Virus record (IMG/VR): IMGVR_UViG_3300025864_000025
Coordinates: 1 to 44,015 of that record
Direction: 5' to 3' (one strand)
Length of the DNA: 44,015 bases
Source: a virus
Below are positions 23,790 through 31,675 of the stretch, in pieces. The number at the start of each line of letters is the position of its first letter. The stretch's first letter is position 1. The position numbers and the translations under genes are program-made. Below the pieces are notes generated by a model that saw nothing but the letters and a program-made list of their open reading frames with translations, had not been told where the DNA came from and made no database searches.

Positions 23790-25809
23790 AGTAGCAGACT
23801 TCAGCGGCTACGCCACCGTGCACGACACGCTGTGTACTGACGGTCGGACGATCACGTCCGCAGCCTTCAAGCACATGGACGGGATGAAGGTCCCGCTCGT
23901 CTGGCAGCACCAGCACAACGACCCGGAGAACATTCTCGGTCACGCCATGCTGGAGTACCGTACCAAGGGCGTCTACGTCTACGGGTACTTCAACGGTACG
24001 CCCAAGGGCCAGAACTCCAAGTTGATGATCGAGCACCAGGACATCGACGCGCTCTCCATCTTCGCCAATCACCTCGTCGAGAAGAGCAAGGTCGTTTCTC
24101 ACGGGGACATCAAGGAAGTCAGTCTCGTCATCGCGGGTGCAAACCCCGGTGCGATGATCGACAACGTGTACGTTCGGCACGACGACGATGACGGTTTCGA
24201 GGTCGTCGAAGGCGAAGCGGTCATCTACACCGACACGACCCTCGAACACGAGGACAAGCCGGTGGTGGAAGAGGTCGTTCACGTCGACGCAACCACAACC
24301 GCACCCGCCCCAGAGGCGACGGCTCAGGAAGTCTTTGACTCCCTGGACCAGACCCAGAAGGACGTCGTGTACTACATGATTGAGGAGGCCCTCAACAAGC
24401 CGGCTCCCTCGGAAGCAGCACCGCAGGACGCCGCCGCCGCACAGAGCGCTGTCGACGAGAATGACCCCAAGAACATCGAGCACCAGGAAGGCACCGACAT
24501 GACCGGCTCGCGCAACCTCTTCGAGAACAATGGCACCACCGGTGGCGCGGCTCCCGCCAAGACGACCCTCTCCCACGACGACCTCCGCCAGATCATGACC
24601 GACGCCAAGACCTCGGGCAGCTTCAAGAACACCGTCGAGGCCTACGCGCTCGCGCACGGCATCGAGAACCTCGAGGTCCTGTTCCCGGACGCGAAGTCGA
24701 TCGCCGACCGCCCCGAGTTCATCAAGCGCCGGACCGAGTGGGTCGCCGGCGTCCTCGCGGGCACGCGGCACACGCCGTTCTCGCGGATCAAGACCCTCTT
24801 CGCCGACATCACGTTCGACGAGGCCCGCGCCAAGGGTTACATCAAGGGCCACCTGAAGAAGGAGGAGTTCTTCTCCGTCTCCAAGCGCGTCACGACTCCG
24901 ACCACGATCTACAAGAAGCAGAAGTTGGACCGTGACGACATCGTCGACATCACCGACTTCGACGTCGTGGCCTGGCTCAAGTACGAGATCCGTCTCATGC
25001 TCGACGAGGAGATCGCCCGAGCCGTGCTCATCGGTGACGGTCGAGACGCCGGCGACGAGGACAAGATCAAGGACCCGGTCGGCGCGAACGAGGGAGCGGG
25101 CATCCGTTCCGTCCTCCACGACCACGAGCTCTTCGTCACCACTGTCAACCTCAACATCGACGACGCACTCTCCACGCAGGTCGAGCTGGTCGACGGCATC
25201 ATCGGCGCCATGTCGTACTACAAGGGCTCGGGTTCGCCCACGCTCTACACGACGCTGTCGCGTCTCACGAAGATCCTCCTGACCCGTGACACGCTGGGTC
25301 GGCGGCTGTGGAAGACCGCTGGCGAGCTCGCCTCGGAACTCATGGTCTCGAACATCGTCTGCGTCGAGGTCATGGAGGAGGAGACGGATCTCATCGGGAT
25401 CATCGTCAACCTCACGGACTACAACATCGGTGCCGACAAGGGCGGGGAGATCAACTTCTTCGACGACTTCGACATCGACTACAACCAGAACAAGTACCTC
25501 ATGGAGACCCGTGTCTCCGGTGCTCTGGTGAAGTGGAAGGCTGCCATCGTGATCAAGGCAACGGCTGCGGCCAACGTCCTGGTTGCCCCGACGGTCCCGA
25601 CCTTCGTCGTGGCCACTGGTGTCGCCACGATCCCGACCAAGACCGGTGTCGTCTACCAGAACGGTGACACCGACGCCACACTCAACGCGGGTGCTCAGGC
25701 GGCCATCGCCGCTGGCGCCACGTTGCTGGTCCACGCCGTCCCGGCGTCGGGCTACTACTTCGCCGACAACGCGAACGACGACTGGACGTTCACTCGCGCG
25801 TCTGCCTAA
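23779..25809 (+). CDS. Prohead protease - major capsid protein fusion with C-terminal Ig-like domain
   Basis: A 676-residue protein. Residues 1-145 form an S78-type prohead protease: PLVWQHQHNDPENILGHA (catalytic His44 or His46) and IKEVSLVIAGANPGA (Ser115). Residues about 146-240 are acidic, helical and scaffold-like, ending in QEG before MTGSRN at 241, which is the probable cleavage region. The HK97-fold capsid domain runs from about 241 to 595 (for example FADITFDEARAKGYIKG and VAWLKYEIRLMLDEEIARA). Residues about 596-676 (VPTFVVATGVATIPT through DDWTFTRA) are a small beta domain also present at the end of the tail protein at 26448. An internal ATG at 24499 is a possible separate capsid start but lacks a strong ribosome site. 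The fusion would supply protease, scaffold and capsid in fixed ratio. Confidence 0.9.
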   Translation: MAPEVADFSGYATVHDTLCTDGRTITSAAFKHMDGMKVPLVWQHQHNDPENILGHAMLEYRTKGVYVYGYFNGTPKGQNSKLMIEHQDIDALSIFANHLVEKSKVVSHGDIKEVSLVIAGANPGAMIDNVYVRHDDDDGFEVVEGEAVIYTDTTLEHEDKPVVEEVVHVDATTTAPAPEATAQEVFDSLDQTQKDVVYYMIEEALNKPAPSEAAPQDAAAAQSAVDENDPKNIEHQEGTDMTGSRNLFENNGTTGGAAPAKTTLSHDDLRQIMTDAKTSGSFKNTVEAYALAHGIENLEVLFPDAKSIADRPEFIKRRTEWVAGVLAGTRHTPFSRIKTLFADITFDEARAKGYIKGHLKKEEFFSVSKRVTTPTTIYKKQKLDRDDIVDITDFDVVAWLKYEIRLMLDEEIARAVLIGDGRDAGDEDKIKDPVGANEGAGIRSVLHDHELFVTTVNLNIDDALSTQVELVDGIIGAMSYYKGSGSPTLYTTLSRLTKILLTRDTLGRRLWKTAGELASELMVSNIVCVEVMEEETDLIGIIVNLTDYNIGADKGGEINFFDDFDIDYNQNKYLMETRVSGALVKWKAAIVIKATAAANVLVAPTVPTFVVATGVATIPTKTGVVYQNGDTDATLNAGAQAAIAAGATLLVHAVPASGYYFADNANDDWTFTRASA

Positions 25810-25824
25810 TCGGAGGTCTAGCGC

Positions 25825-26172
25825 ATGACAAAGTTCTTCGGTGAGATCGGGTACAGCACAGGAACCGTAGAGTCCGCGCCGGGTGTTTGGACGAATGCGA
25901 TCGTAGAGTACCCTCTCTATGGTGACGTCATTCGGAACGCCCGGCTTCTCCAGGAAGATGCGACGGTCAACCCGGACATCTCTGTGGGGAACTCTATTTC
26001 CATCGTGGCTGATGCCTACGCCAGGGAACACTTCTTTGCCATGCGGTACATCAGGTGGGCGGGGACTCTGTGGACAGTTCAGTCTGTCGAAGTGCAGAGT
26101 CCCCGCCTCATCTTGAGACTGGGGGGTGTTTACAATGGGCCGACGGCTCCTGCTCCACCAGATCCTGATTGA
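25825..26172 (+). CDS. Head-tail connector/closure protein
   Basis: A 115-residue protein after GGAGG. The block GEIGYSTGTVESAPGVWTNAIVE then YGDVIRNARLLQ then YIRWAGTLWTVQSVEVQ then PRLILRLGGVYNG matches a family (DUF7253-like) I recall directly after phage capsid genes. Its predicted beta-barrel form suits head closure, the stopper below the connector. The start is well supported by spacing after the capsid stop. It overlaps the next gene by 38 bases. Confidence 0.72.
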   Translation: MTKFFGEIGYSTGTVESAPGVWTNAIVEYPLYGDVIRNARLLQEDATVNPDISVGNSISIVADAYAREHFFAMRYIRWAGTLWTVQSVEVQSPRLILRLGGVYNGPTAPAPPDPD

Positions 26173-26434
26173 TCTGACAGAGCACGTCTATTTCCAGCCT
26201 CCCGAAGGTCTCTCGATGGTCTATCCGTGTATCGTGTACCAACGCGATTACGCAGACACTAAATTCGCAGACAACGGGGTGTACAGCCACGACAAACGCT
26301 ACCAAGTCACGGTAATCGATCGGGATCCCGATAGCGATATTCCGGGCAAGGTCGCAGCGTTGCCGAAGTGCCTTTTCTCGAGGTTCTTCGCAGCGGAACA
26401 GCTCAATCACGACATCTACTCGCTCTACTTCTGA
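26135..26434 (+). CDS. Tail terminator/neck-type protein
   Basis: A 99-residue protein. ATG 26135 is chosen (GGGGGTG about 10 bases upstream); a GTG at 26126 is the alternative. The blocks MGRRLLLHQILIDL, VYFQPPEGLSMVYPCIVYQRD and KRYQVTVIDRDPDSDIPGKVAALP fit a family in phages of Gram-positive bacteria that lies between connector and tail-tube genes. Tail terminators (gpU-like) occupy that place and cap the tube. The call depends on position and remembered resemblance. Confidence 0.65.
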   Translation: MGRRLLLHQILIDLTEHVYFQPPEGLSMVYPCIVYQRDYADTKFADNGVYSHDKRYQVTVIDRDPDSDIPGKVAALPKCLFSRFFAAEQLNHDIYSLYF

Positions 26435-26447
26435 AAGGATTTACCTC

Positions 26448-27338
26448 ATGACTCTCCTTCTCTGGGACCAGGTCAGCGAGCGTCTCTACGAGACCGGTGT
26501 TGACAAGGGCGTCCTCTACATCCCCACGGCAGGCGTCTACGACGTCGGCTACGCATGGAACGGCCTCACGACCGTCACCGAGTCGCCCTCTGGCGCCGAG
26601 GCCACCGCGCAGTACGCGGACAACATGAAGTACCTGAACCTTATCTCGGCCGAGGACTTCGGCGGCACCATCGAGGCGCTGATGTACCCATCGCAGTTCG
26701 CTCTGTGCGACGGAACAGCGTTCCCGTCAGCGGGTATCTCCGTTGGTCAACAGGCGAGAAGGTCCTTTGGTCTGGCGTACCGCACGCGTCTTGGCAACGA
26801 CACCCTGGGCACGGACTACGCCTACAAGCTCCACCTGGTCTACGGCGCAACTGCCGCCCCGTCGGAGAAGGCGTTCGCATCGATCAATGACTCGCCTGAG
26901 GCCATGACCTTCAGCTGGGCCTTCACCACCATTCCGGTCCCAGTCACGGACCTCAAGCCGTCGGCGATCCTCGTGATCGACTCGAGCAAGGTCCCGTCTG
27001 CGGGCCTCACCGCGCTCGAGAACGCTCTGTATGGTACCGCGGGCACGACTCCGCGTCTTCCGCTTCCGGACGAGGTCATCTCGTTGCTCTCGGGTGGCGC
27101 ACCGACCGTCGTGACCACCACGGCCCCGACCTTCGTCTCTACCACGGGGGTCATCACCATCCCGACCGTCTCTGGTGTCACGTACCGTCGTTCCGACACC
27201 AACGCGATCGTCACCGGAACCACGACCATCGCGGGTATTTCCGGCGCCTTCCTCACCATCAAGGCCACTCCGACCAACGGGACGTTTGTCTTCTCGCCGC
27301 AATCGGACGACGACTGGACGTACGTTCGTACCGCCTGA
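26448..27338 (+). CDS. Major tail (tube) protein with C-terminal Ig-like domain
   Basis: A 296-residue protein behind GAAAGGA. Residues 1-215 are the tube domain: WDQVSERLYETGVDKGVLY, AWNGLTTVTESPSGAE, ALCDGTAFPSAG, and QQARRSFGLAYRTRLGND. Residues about 225-296 repeat the capsid's last domain (APTFVSTTGVITIPT, GVTY, DDWTYVRTA). Such add-on domains usually decorate the outside of tails. The tube domain is paralogous to that of the 27934-28869 gene. Its high-GC composition resembles that of the capsid gene and suits a highly expressed structural gene. Confidence 0.87.
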   Translation: MTLLLWDQVSERLYETGVDKGVLYIPTAGVYDVGYAWNGLTTVTESPSGAEATAQYADNMKYLNLISAEDFGGTIEALMYPSQFALCDGTAFPSAGISVGQQARRSFGLAYRTRLGNDTLGTDYAYKLHLVYGATAAPSEKAFASINDSPEAMTFSWAFTTIPVPVTDLKPSAILVIDSSKVPSAGLTALENALYGTAGTTPRLPLPDEVISLLSGGAPTVVTTTAPTFVSTTGVITIPTVSGVTYRRSDTNAIVTGTTTIAGISGAFLTIKATPTNGTFVFSPQSDDDWTYVRTA

Positions 27339-27370
27339 TCCAAGACCGACACCGATAGGGAGGCCAGGGA

Positions 27371-27913
27371 GTGCTCATCATCAACGTTCCAGGAAGCGAA
27401 TTCTACGACGACACGTCGGAGGAGTTTGTCACTGTGGGGGAAGCACAGTTGGAACTAGAGCACTCCCTGGTCTCGCTATCAAAATGGGAGTCAATCTGGG
27501 AGAAGCCGTTCCTTGGCAAGGGCGATAAAACAACGGAGGAGGTCCTTGCATACATCCAATGCATGTGCTTGACCCCCAACATTCCTCCGGAGGTTTTTGC
27601 CAGGCTTTCTAAGGACAACCTCGAAACAATCAACACGTACATCAACGCCAAGATGACTGCTACTTGGTTCCGTGAGGCGACTTCGAGCGCGCCTTCACGC
27701 GAGATCATCACCGCGGAACTCATCTACTACTGGATGGTCACGTTGACCATTCCGTTCGAGTGTGAGACATGGCATCTTGAGCGATTGTTCACGCTGATCA
27801 AAGTGTGTAGCCTTAAGAATTCCCCTAAGAAGGGGACTGCTCGGCACGGAGAAGCGCAACGTCGTACTCAACTGAACGAAGAACGTAAGGCAATGTACAA
27901 GTCTGCAGGTTAA
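27371..27913 (+). CDS. Tail assembly chaperone-like protein
   Basis: A 180-residue protein with a GTG start. The blocks LELEHSLVSLSKWESIWEKPFL, EEVLAYIQCMCLTPNIPPEVF, MTATWFREA and REIITAELIYYWMVTLTIPFECETWHLERL recall proteins encoded between tail tube and tape measure in phages of Gram-positive bacteria. They probably act as the chaperone binding the tape measure. I see no overlapping second frame, so the usual frameshifted G/GT pair is not evident. The C-terminus is Lys/Arg-rich. Another chaperone-like gene lies at 17-625. Confidence 0.65.
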   Translation: MLIINVPGSEFYDDTSEEFVTVGEAQLELEHSLVSLSKWESIWEKPFLGKGDKTTEEVLAYIQCMCLTPNIPPEVFARLSKDNLETINTYINAKMTATWFREATSSAPSREIITAELIYYWMVTLTIPFECETWHLERLFTLIKVCSLKNSPKKGTARHGEAQRRTQLNEERKAMYKSAG

Positions 27914-27933
27914 CCGAGAGGAGGAACGCCAGC

Positions 27934-28869
27934 ATGGCAAGAGTGATCTGGGGTGCTCCCGGCGAACGTTTCTACGAGTCTGGTCTAGACCGTGGTGTTC
28001 TTTACCCCTCTGTTGGCCCTGGGGTTCCTTGGAACGGTCTCGTCTCGGTGCAAGAAGTAGCTTCAGGGGGAGAACCGACTGGCTTCTACGTCGACGGGGT
28101 CAAGTACTCGAACACAGCGTCAACAGAAGAATTCGAGGCCACACTCGAGGCGTACTCGTGTCCATTAGAGTTTGGTCTTTGCGATGGAACAATTTCGATC
28201 TCGAACGGGCTCTTCTTGGGCCATCAACCTCGACGAAGTTTTGGTTTGGCCTATCGGTCACAGATTGGGAACGATCTTGATGACTCGAACCAGGGATACA
28301 AGATTCATTTGATTTACAACGCCCTGGCCAAGCCAACCGATCGAACACACAAGTCGTTCAATGACTCTGTGGAACCGTCCATATTTAGTTGGGGGATCAC
28401 AACAACGCCGCCAACGATTTACGGATTCCGGCCAACTGCGCATTTCATGATCGATACAAGAATGGCAGACAGTACGCGTTTGTCTGACATCGAGAACATC
28501 TTGTATGGATCCGCAGAATCGACGGCAAGACTTCCAACACCTGCTGAACTTCTTGAAATGTTTGCCGGGCTTGTTGCTCTGAACATTGTCGTTGTCGGCG
28601 ACGGTTCGTACATTGCTGAAGGAACTACGGTTACTTTGCTGTCGCCAGGTTACTTCGCAATCGATCACCCAAGCGTTGTAGACAACGGCGATGGTTCGTT
28701 CGCCATTCTTGACACATTAATTAGTTTCGTTGCTCTGGACGTTGTCGTTGACGGTGACGGTTCGTTCACTGCTGAAGGAACCGCGGTTGACCTTATGGAT
28801 CAAGATACCTTTGCGGTTGATGATCCGAACGTCATAGATAACGGCGATGGTTCGTTCACTATTCAGTAA
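27934..28869 (+). CDS. Second tail-tube-like protein with C-terminal repeats
   Basis: A 311-residue paralogue of the major tail protein: RFYESGLDRGVLYPS, PWNGLVSVQEVASGGEP, FGLCDGTISISNG and QPRRSFGLAYRSQIGND align with the 26448 gene block by block. In place of the Ig-like domain it has two tandem repeats (about residues 214-258 and 266-311), each with a V-V-V-x-G-D-G-S core and ending DNGDGSFAI or DNGDGSFTI. A base of the tail tube carrying fibres, or a minor tube subunit, would fit. The fibre gene follows 10 bases later. The last repeat is copied at 16037-16213. Confidence 0.75.
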   Translation: MARVIWGAPGERFYESGLDRGVLYPSVGPGVPWNGLVSVQEVASGGEPTGFYVDGVKYSNTASTEEFEATLEAYSCPLEFGLCDGTISISNGLFLGHQPRRSFGLAYRSQIGNDLDDSNQGYKIHLIYNALAKPTDRTHKSFNDSVEPSIFSWGITTTPPTIYGFRPTAHFMIDTRMADSTRLSDIENILYGSAESTARLPTPAELLEMFAGLVALNIVVVGDGSYIAEGTTVTLLSPGYFAIDHPSVVDNGDGSFAILDTLISFVALDVVVDGDGSFTAEGTAVDLMDQDTFAVDDPNVIDNGDGSFTIQ

Positions 28870-28907
28870 GGAGTAGACCGTGGCTAGAATTGAAAGTTTG
28901 ACAACTG
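28831..28907 (+). repeat. Duplicated tail-fibre boundary, copy 2
   Basis: Aligns to 16157-16233 with 9 mismatches in 77 bases. It is probably the parental copy, because here it lies among tail genes and the upstream frame ends cleanly with TAA. Confidence 0.9.
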
Positions 28908-29245
28908 AGCGTATTGAAGAATTGATCGCTGCCTCGGTAGTACCGTTTGGCACAACTTTGGCCACGGTTGTCCAAGGCAACGATGCCCGTGTTGTCAACG
29001 CTGTTCAAAACACTTGTACGATCAACGGGCACGCGTTGTCGTCGTCGATAACGCTCGACGCGGCAGACGTTGGCGCAGTTGCAAGTCCTCTTGATTACGC
29101 GAGCGCTGCACCAGGTAGTATGTTTGCTTGGTACAGCGCCACATCTCGGCCGTCCTCGCGGGAAGATCTTTGCTTCAACTTCTTCTGTTCTGCCGATCCG
29201 GTGGCAGTCATGGTGGTCACTATGGACAACTGGTTCCAGAGATGA
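28880..29245 (+). CDS. Tail fibre-type adaptor protein
   Basis: A 121-residue protein with a GTG start behind AAGGAG. The N-terminus MARIESLTTERIEELIAAS is shared with the SGNH hydrolase at 16206. Next comes a fibre-like segment with INGHALSSSITLDAADVGAV, a motif common in phage fibre stalks. The C-terminal ~45 residues contain Trp and Phe clusters. It overlaps the spike gene in an ATGA junction. Together the two could form one fibre, the short protein anchoring the spike to the tail. Confidence 0.65.
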   Translation: MARIESLTTERIEELIAASVVPFGTTLATVVQGNDARVVNAVQNTCTINGHALSSSITLDAADVGAVASPLDYASAAPGSMFAWYSATSRPSSREDLCFNFFCSADPVAVMVVTMDNWFQR

Positions 29246-30204
29246 CCACGCTTCGCGAAGACGTTTGGTACCGGGGCAATGCAACGACGCTGATTCGGCA
29301 TGGACGTGCAGATAACGTCGAAGACGGTTTCCAGCACCGGGTCACAAAACCCCTTGCGACGGGGGGTTCTCGTAACGTTGGCCCTCGTGTAGGACTTGAC
29401 CCCGCGGACTTCACCGTAGTCAACAGTGACATGGATATCACGTCGGCCAACGCGCACTACGACCACCTGTGGGTCAATGGGCACTTGGAGGTCCATGCTG
29501 CGGGCGTCACTATCGACGACCTTGTTGTCCGGACCCCGTACACCACGACTGCACGAAACGGTCTATATGTTGTCTCTGGGTCGGCGGCCATTACCTTCGC
29601 CGATATTGGCGTTCAAGCAGGCGCAGAGACGTACAACCAGACCACTGGGGTCCGGGGACGTAACTTCACACTGAAACGTTCCCACGTCCATGGTTTCATC
29701 GACGCGACCATGCCCTATGGGGCGTCGCCATCTGATTACGCTATCTACGAGGATTGCGTACTCGAATGCGGGCCTCACTATGCGAACCCACCGGATACGT
29801 CACACACGGACGGGTCGCACTCGGACGCCTGCCAGTGTGAGGGAAATGTGTCCTTGTCGATTACCGGATGTTCCCTTTTCGGTGGGTACACGTCGTGTTT
29901 GCTCCTGACGAACAACGTTGCTGGTGGTTACGGGTACGCGGTTGCCGAAGACAACTGGCTGGACAAGTACGAGTCTGTCATGGGCGCGTTCCTTAACATA
30001 TCAGCCGCAGATGTCAACGGTTTGTCCATGAAGCGGAACCGAGTCTCCCGTGGCACAGTATCGGGGAGGATCGTCGTCTCGGCTACGAACAAGGTTGCTA
30101 CGTCATTCGGCATGGTTGGTACGACGGGCAATTGCACTGGGTGGACACCTGGCGCTGATTGTAACGTCTTTGAGGATAACGGCGCCCCCGTCTACCCCCA
30201 GTAA
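29242..30204 (+). CDS. Right-handed beta-helix tail spike
   Basis: 320 residues from the ATG at 29242, which overlaps the previous stop as ATGA. The sequence shows repeating short strands and turns typical of pectate-lyase-like beta-helices: LWVNGHLEVHAAGVTIDDLVV, NGLYVVSGSAAITFADIGV, FTLKRSHVHGFIDA, IYEDCVLECG, SLSITGCSLFGG and GLSMKRNRVSRG. The aligned D/H cluster DTSHTDGSHSDACQ near residue 190 could be a catalytic or metal-binding face. Phage spikes of this fold bind or cleave host surface glycans. There is no chaperone domain at the C-terminus. The substrate is unknown. Confidence 0.72.
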   Translation: MTTLREDVWYRGNATTLIRHGRADNVEDGFQHRVTKPLATGGSRNVGPRVGLDPADFTVVNSDMDITSANAHYDHLWVNGHLEVHAAGVTIDDLVVRTPYTTTARNGLYVVSGSAAITFADIGVQAGAETYNQTTGVRGRNFTLKRSHVHGFIDATMPYGASPSDYAIYEDCVLECGPHYANPPDTSHTDGSHSDACQCEGNVSLSITGCSLFGGYTSCLLLTNNVAGGYGYAVAEDNWLDKYESVMGAFLNISAADVNGLSMKRNRVSRGTVSGRIVVSATNKVATSFGMVGTTGNCTGWTPGADCNVFEDNGAPVYPQ

Positions 30205-30226
30205 CAGTTAAGGGAGTTGTTAACTA

Positions 30227-31282
30227 ATGACGCTTTATCAGAACACCGCTGAGCGTACAGACCTTGCCGACGGGCACTCAATTACCACGGCATCCGATAC
30301 GGCTGACACTGGCGGCGCTGCAGGTAATGCGTTGGTGTTTACCCAAGCTGGCTCCGGAACACTGAACATCACAACGACGGCTTTGCGCAACACCAGGTCT
30401 TACCTGATGACTGCTCCCGTTACGTCGTCGGCATCGTCCCTCGACTGGTACGGATTCAGTTCAAACAGCTGTTCGTTCGATGCGGTGGTCGGGGCTGCTA
30501 CCGTCCCGTCTGCTGAGATTCGCTTCATAGAGGTGCAGACGGGTACGGGGACAACACAGGCGTGCCGGATCGCTATCGAGGTTAATGGCGCGGTCCGCTT
30601 GTACGACGCAGCAGGCGCAACTCTATATACGTCCACGGCCCACATACCTCTTGACGGGACCGCATGGCGGATTTCCGTCGGCGTTGTCAAGGGCACGACC
30701 ACTAGCAACGGGGAACTCCACGTCCGATTGTTCACAGGTTCGGCCGTCGACACGACTACACCAACTGAGGTGTACAATAACACGGCTTGTAATGCGGGCA
30801 CGACGACCGTGTACGGGGTACGTGTCGGAAAAACCAACACCGCGCCGACATGGGCTTCTTGGAAGCTCGATAACCTGCAACTGGACGACACGACGTCGGC
30901 CGTACTGGCCCCGATCGCTGCGAACACCGCGCCAACGGCGACCATTACCGCATCTCCGGGAGGCATCGTAGAACCGGGCGGGACGGTCACCTTGACGTTG
31001 GGTGGGACTGACCCTCAAAGTGACGCGCTAACATGCACAGTGCGCCAGATAGGCACTCCGACAGTCAGTCTTTCTGGTTCAGGAAACGTGGGTAGCACTC
31101 GTACGTTTGTTGCGCCCGCGCACAAGGATGGTTTGACCTTGCAGTTTGGAAACGTCGTCAATGACGGCGCTCTCAACTCATCCGAAGCCACAGTTGACGT
31201 GGTAATTGGCCCCCACAACGAGTGGTACAAGGGCACTGACGGCGTGTTGCACGCTCAGTATGTGAAGTACAAGTCCGCCTAG
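30227..31282 (+). CDS. Minor tail protein with lectin-like and Ig-like domains
   Basis: A 351-residue secreted-type beta protein without a signal peptide. Residues about 1-230 look like a concanavalin/laminin-G-like jelly roll (FIEVQTGTGTTQACRIAIEV, LDGTAWRISVGVVKG, ASWKLDNLQLDD). Residues about 235-330 (NTAPTATITASPGGIVEPGG, TLTLGGTDPQSDALTC) resemble a PKD/Ig-like domain. The C-terminus ends HNEWYKGTDGVLHAQYVKY, possibly a docking tag. It probably binds glycans on the host wall. It starts after AGGGAG and a GTTAA...TTAAC hairpin. Confidence 0.65.
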   Translation: MTLYQNTAERTDLADGHSITTASDTADTGGAAGNALVFTQAGSGTLNITTTALRNTRSYLMTAPVTSSASSLDWYGFSSNSCSFDAVVGAATVPSAEIRFIEVQTGTGTTQACRIAIEVNGAVRLYDAAGATLYTSTAHIPLDGTAWRISVGVVKGTTTSNGELHVRLFTGSAVDTTTPTEVYNNTACNAGTTTVYGVRVGKTNTAPTWASWKLDNLQLDDTTSAVLAPIAANTAPTATITASPGGIVEPGGTVTLTLGGTDPQSDALTCTVRQIGTPTVSLSGSGNVGSTRTFVAPAHKDGLTLQFGNVVNDGALNSSEATVDVVIGPHNEWYKGTDGVLHAQYVKYKSA

Positions 31283-31297
31283 TCAAAAGGAGTCATT

Positions 31298-31675
31298 GTG
31301 ATCACATTCGAGAGCACTGGCTCCTGGGGGAAGACCGATTCATTTTTGGCGGCCATCAAGAGCAAGAAGATCTATGCTGCCCTTGACCAGGCGGGCAAGC
31401 AAGGTGTCAGTGTACTTTCGTCGGCTACACCGAAGGAGACCGGTCTTAGCGCCCAGTCCTGGTCGTACAAGGTCGAACATGCCTCTGGCCAGGAGTCTAT
31501 TACCTGGTACAACAGTCATGTGGTCGACGGTCTCCCGATCGTAGTTCTTCTGCAGTACGGGCATGGCACCGGGACTGGCGGATACGTCCAGGGTCGAGAC
31601 TTCATCAATCCTGCACTACGCCCGGTCTTTGACAAGATAGCCGACGAGGTTTGGAAGGCGGTGACTTCAGCATGA
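31298..31675 (+). CDS. HK97 gp10-like neck/tail-completion protein
   Basis: A 125-residue protein with a GTG start behind AAAGGAG. ATPKETGLSAQSWSYKVEH, SITWYNSHVVDGLPIVVLLQYGHGTGTGGYVQGRDFINPAL and KIADEVWKAV are characteristic of gp10-like (HK97_gp10/minor capsid) proteins that close the head-tail joint. Normally this gene lies between the connector and tail-tube genes. Here it lies directly before the tape measure, with its TGA overlapping that gene's ATG. Displacement by the inserted fibre genes is the likely reason. Confidence 0.78.
   Translation: MITFESTGSWGKTDSFLAAIKSKKIYAALDQAGKQGVSVLSSATPKETGLSAQSWSYKVEHASGQESITWYNSHVVDGLPIVVLLQYGHGTGTGGYVQGRDFINPALRPVFDKIADEVWKAVTSA

Noticed and set aside
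23752-26031. A very long open frame (759 codons) on the - strand opposite portal end, capsid and connector genes
   Set aside because: It is a shadow caused by strong third-position GC bias of the capsid gene. Its translation is low-complexity Val/Asp/Arg-rich and has no family features, and it has no ribosome site.
27371-28000. Programmed frameshift producing a G/GT-type tail chaperone pair
   Set aside because: No overlapping second frame and no slippery heptamer were found near the 3' end; the next gene is a tube paralogue with its own ribosome site.
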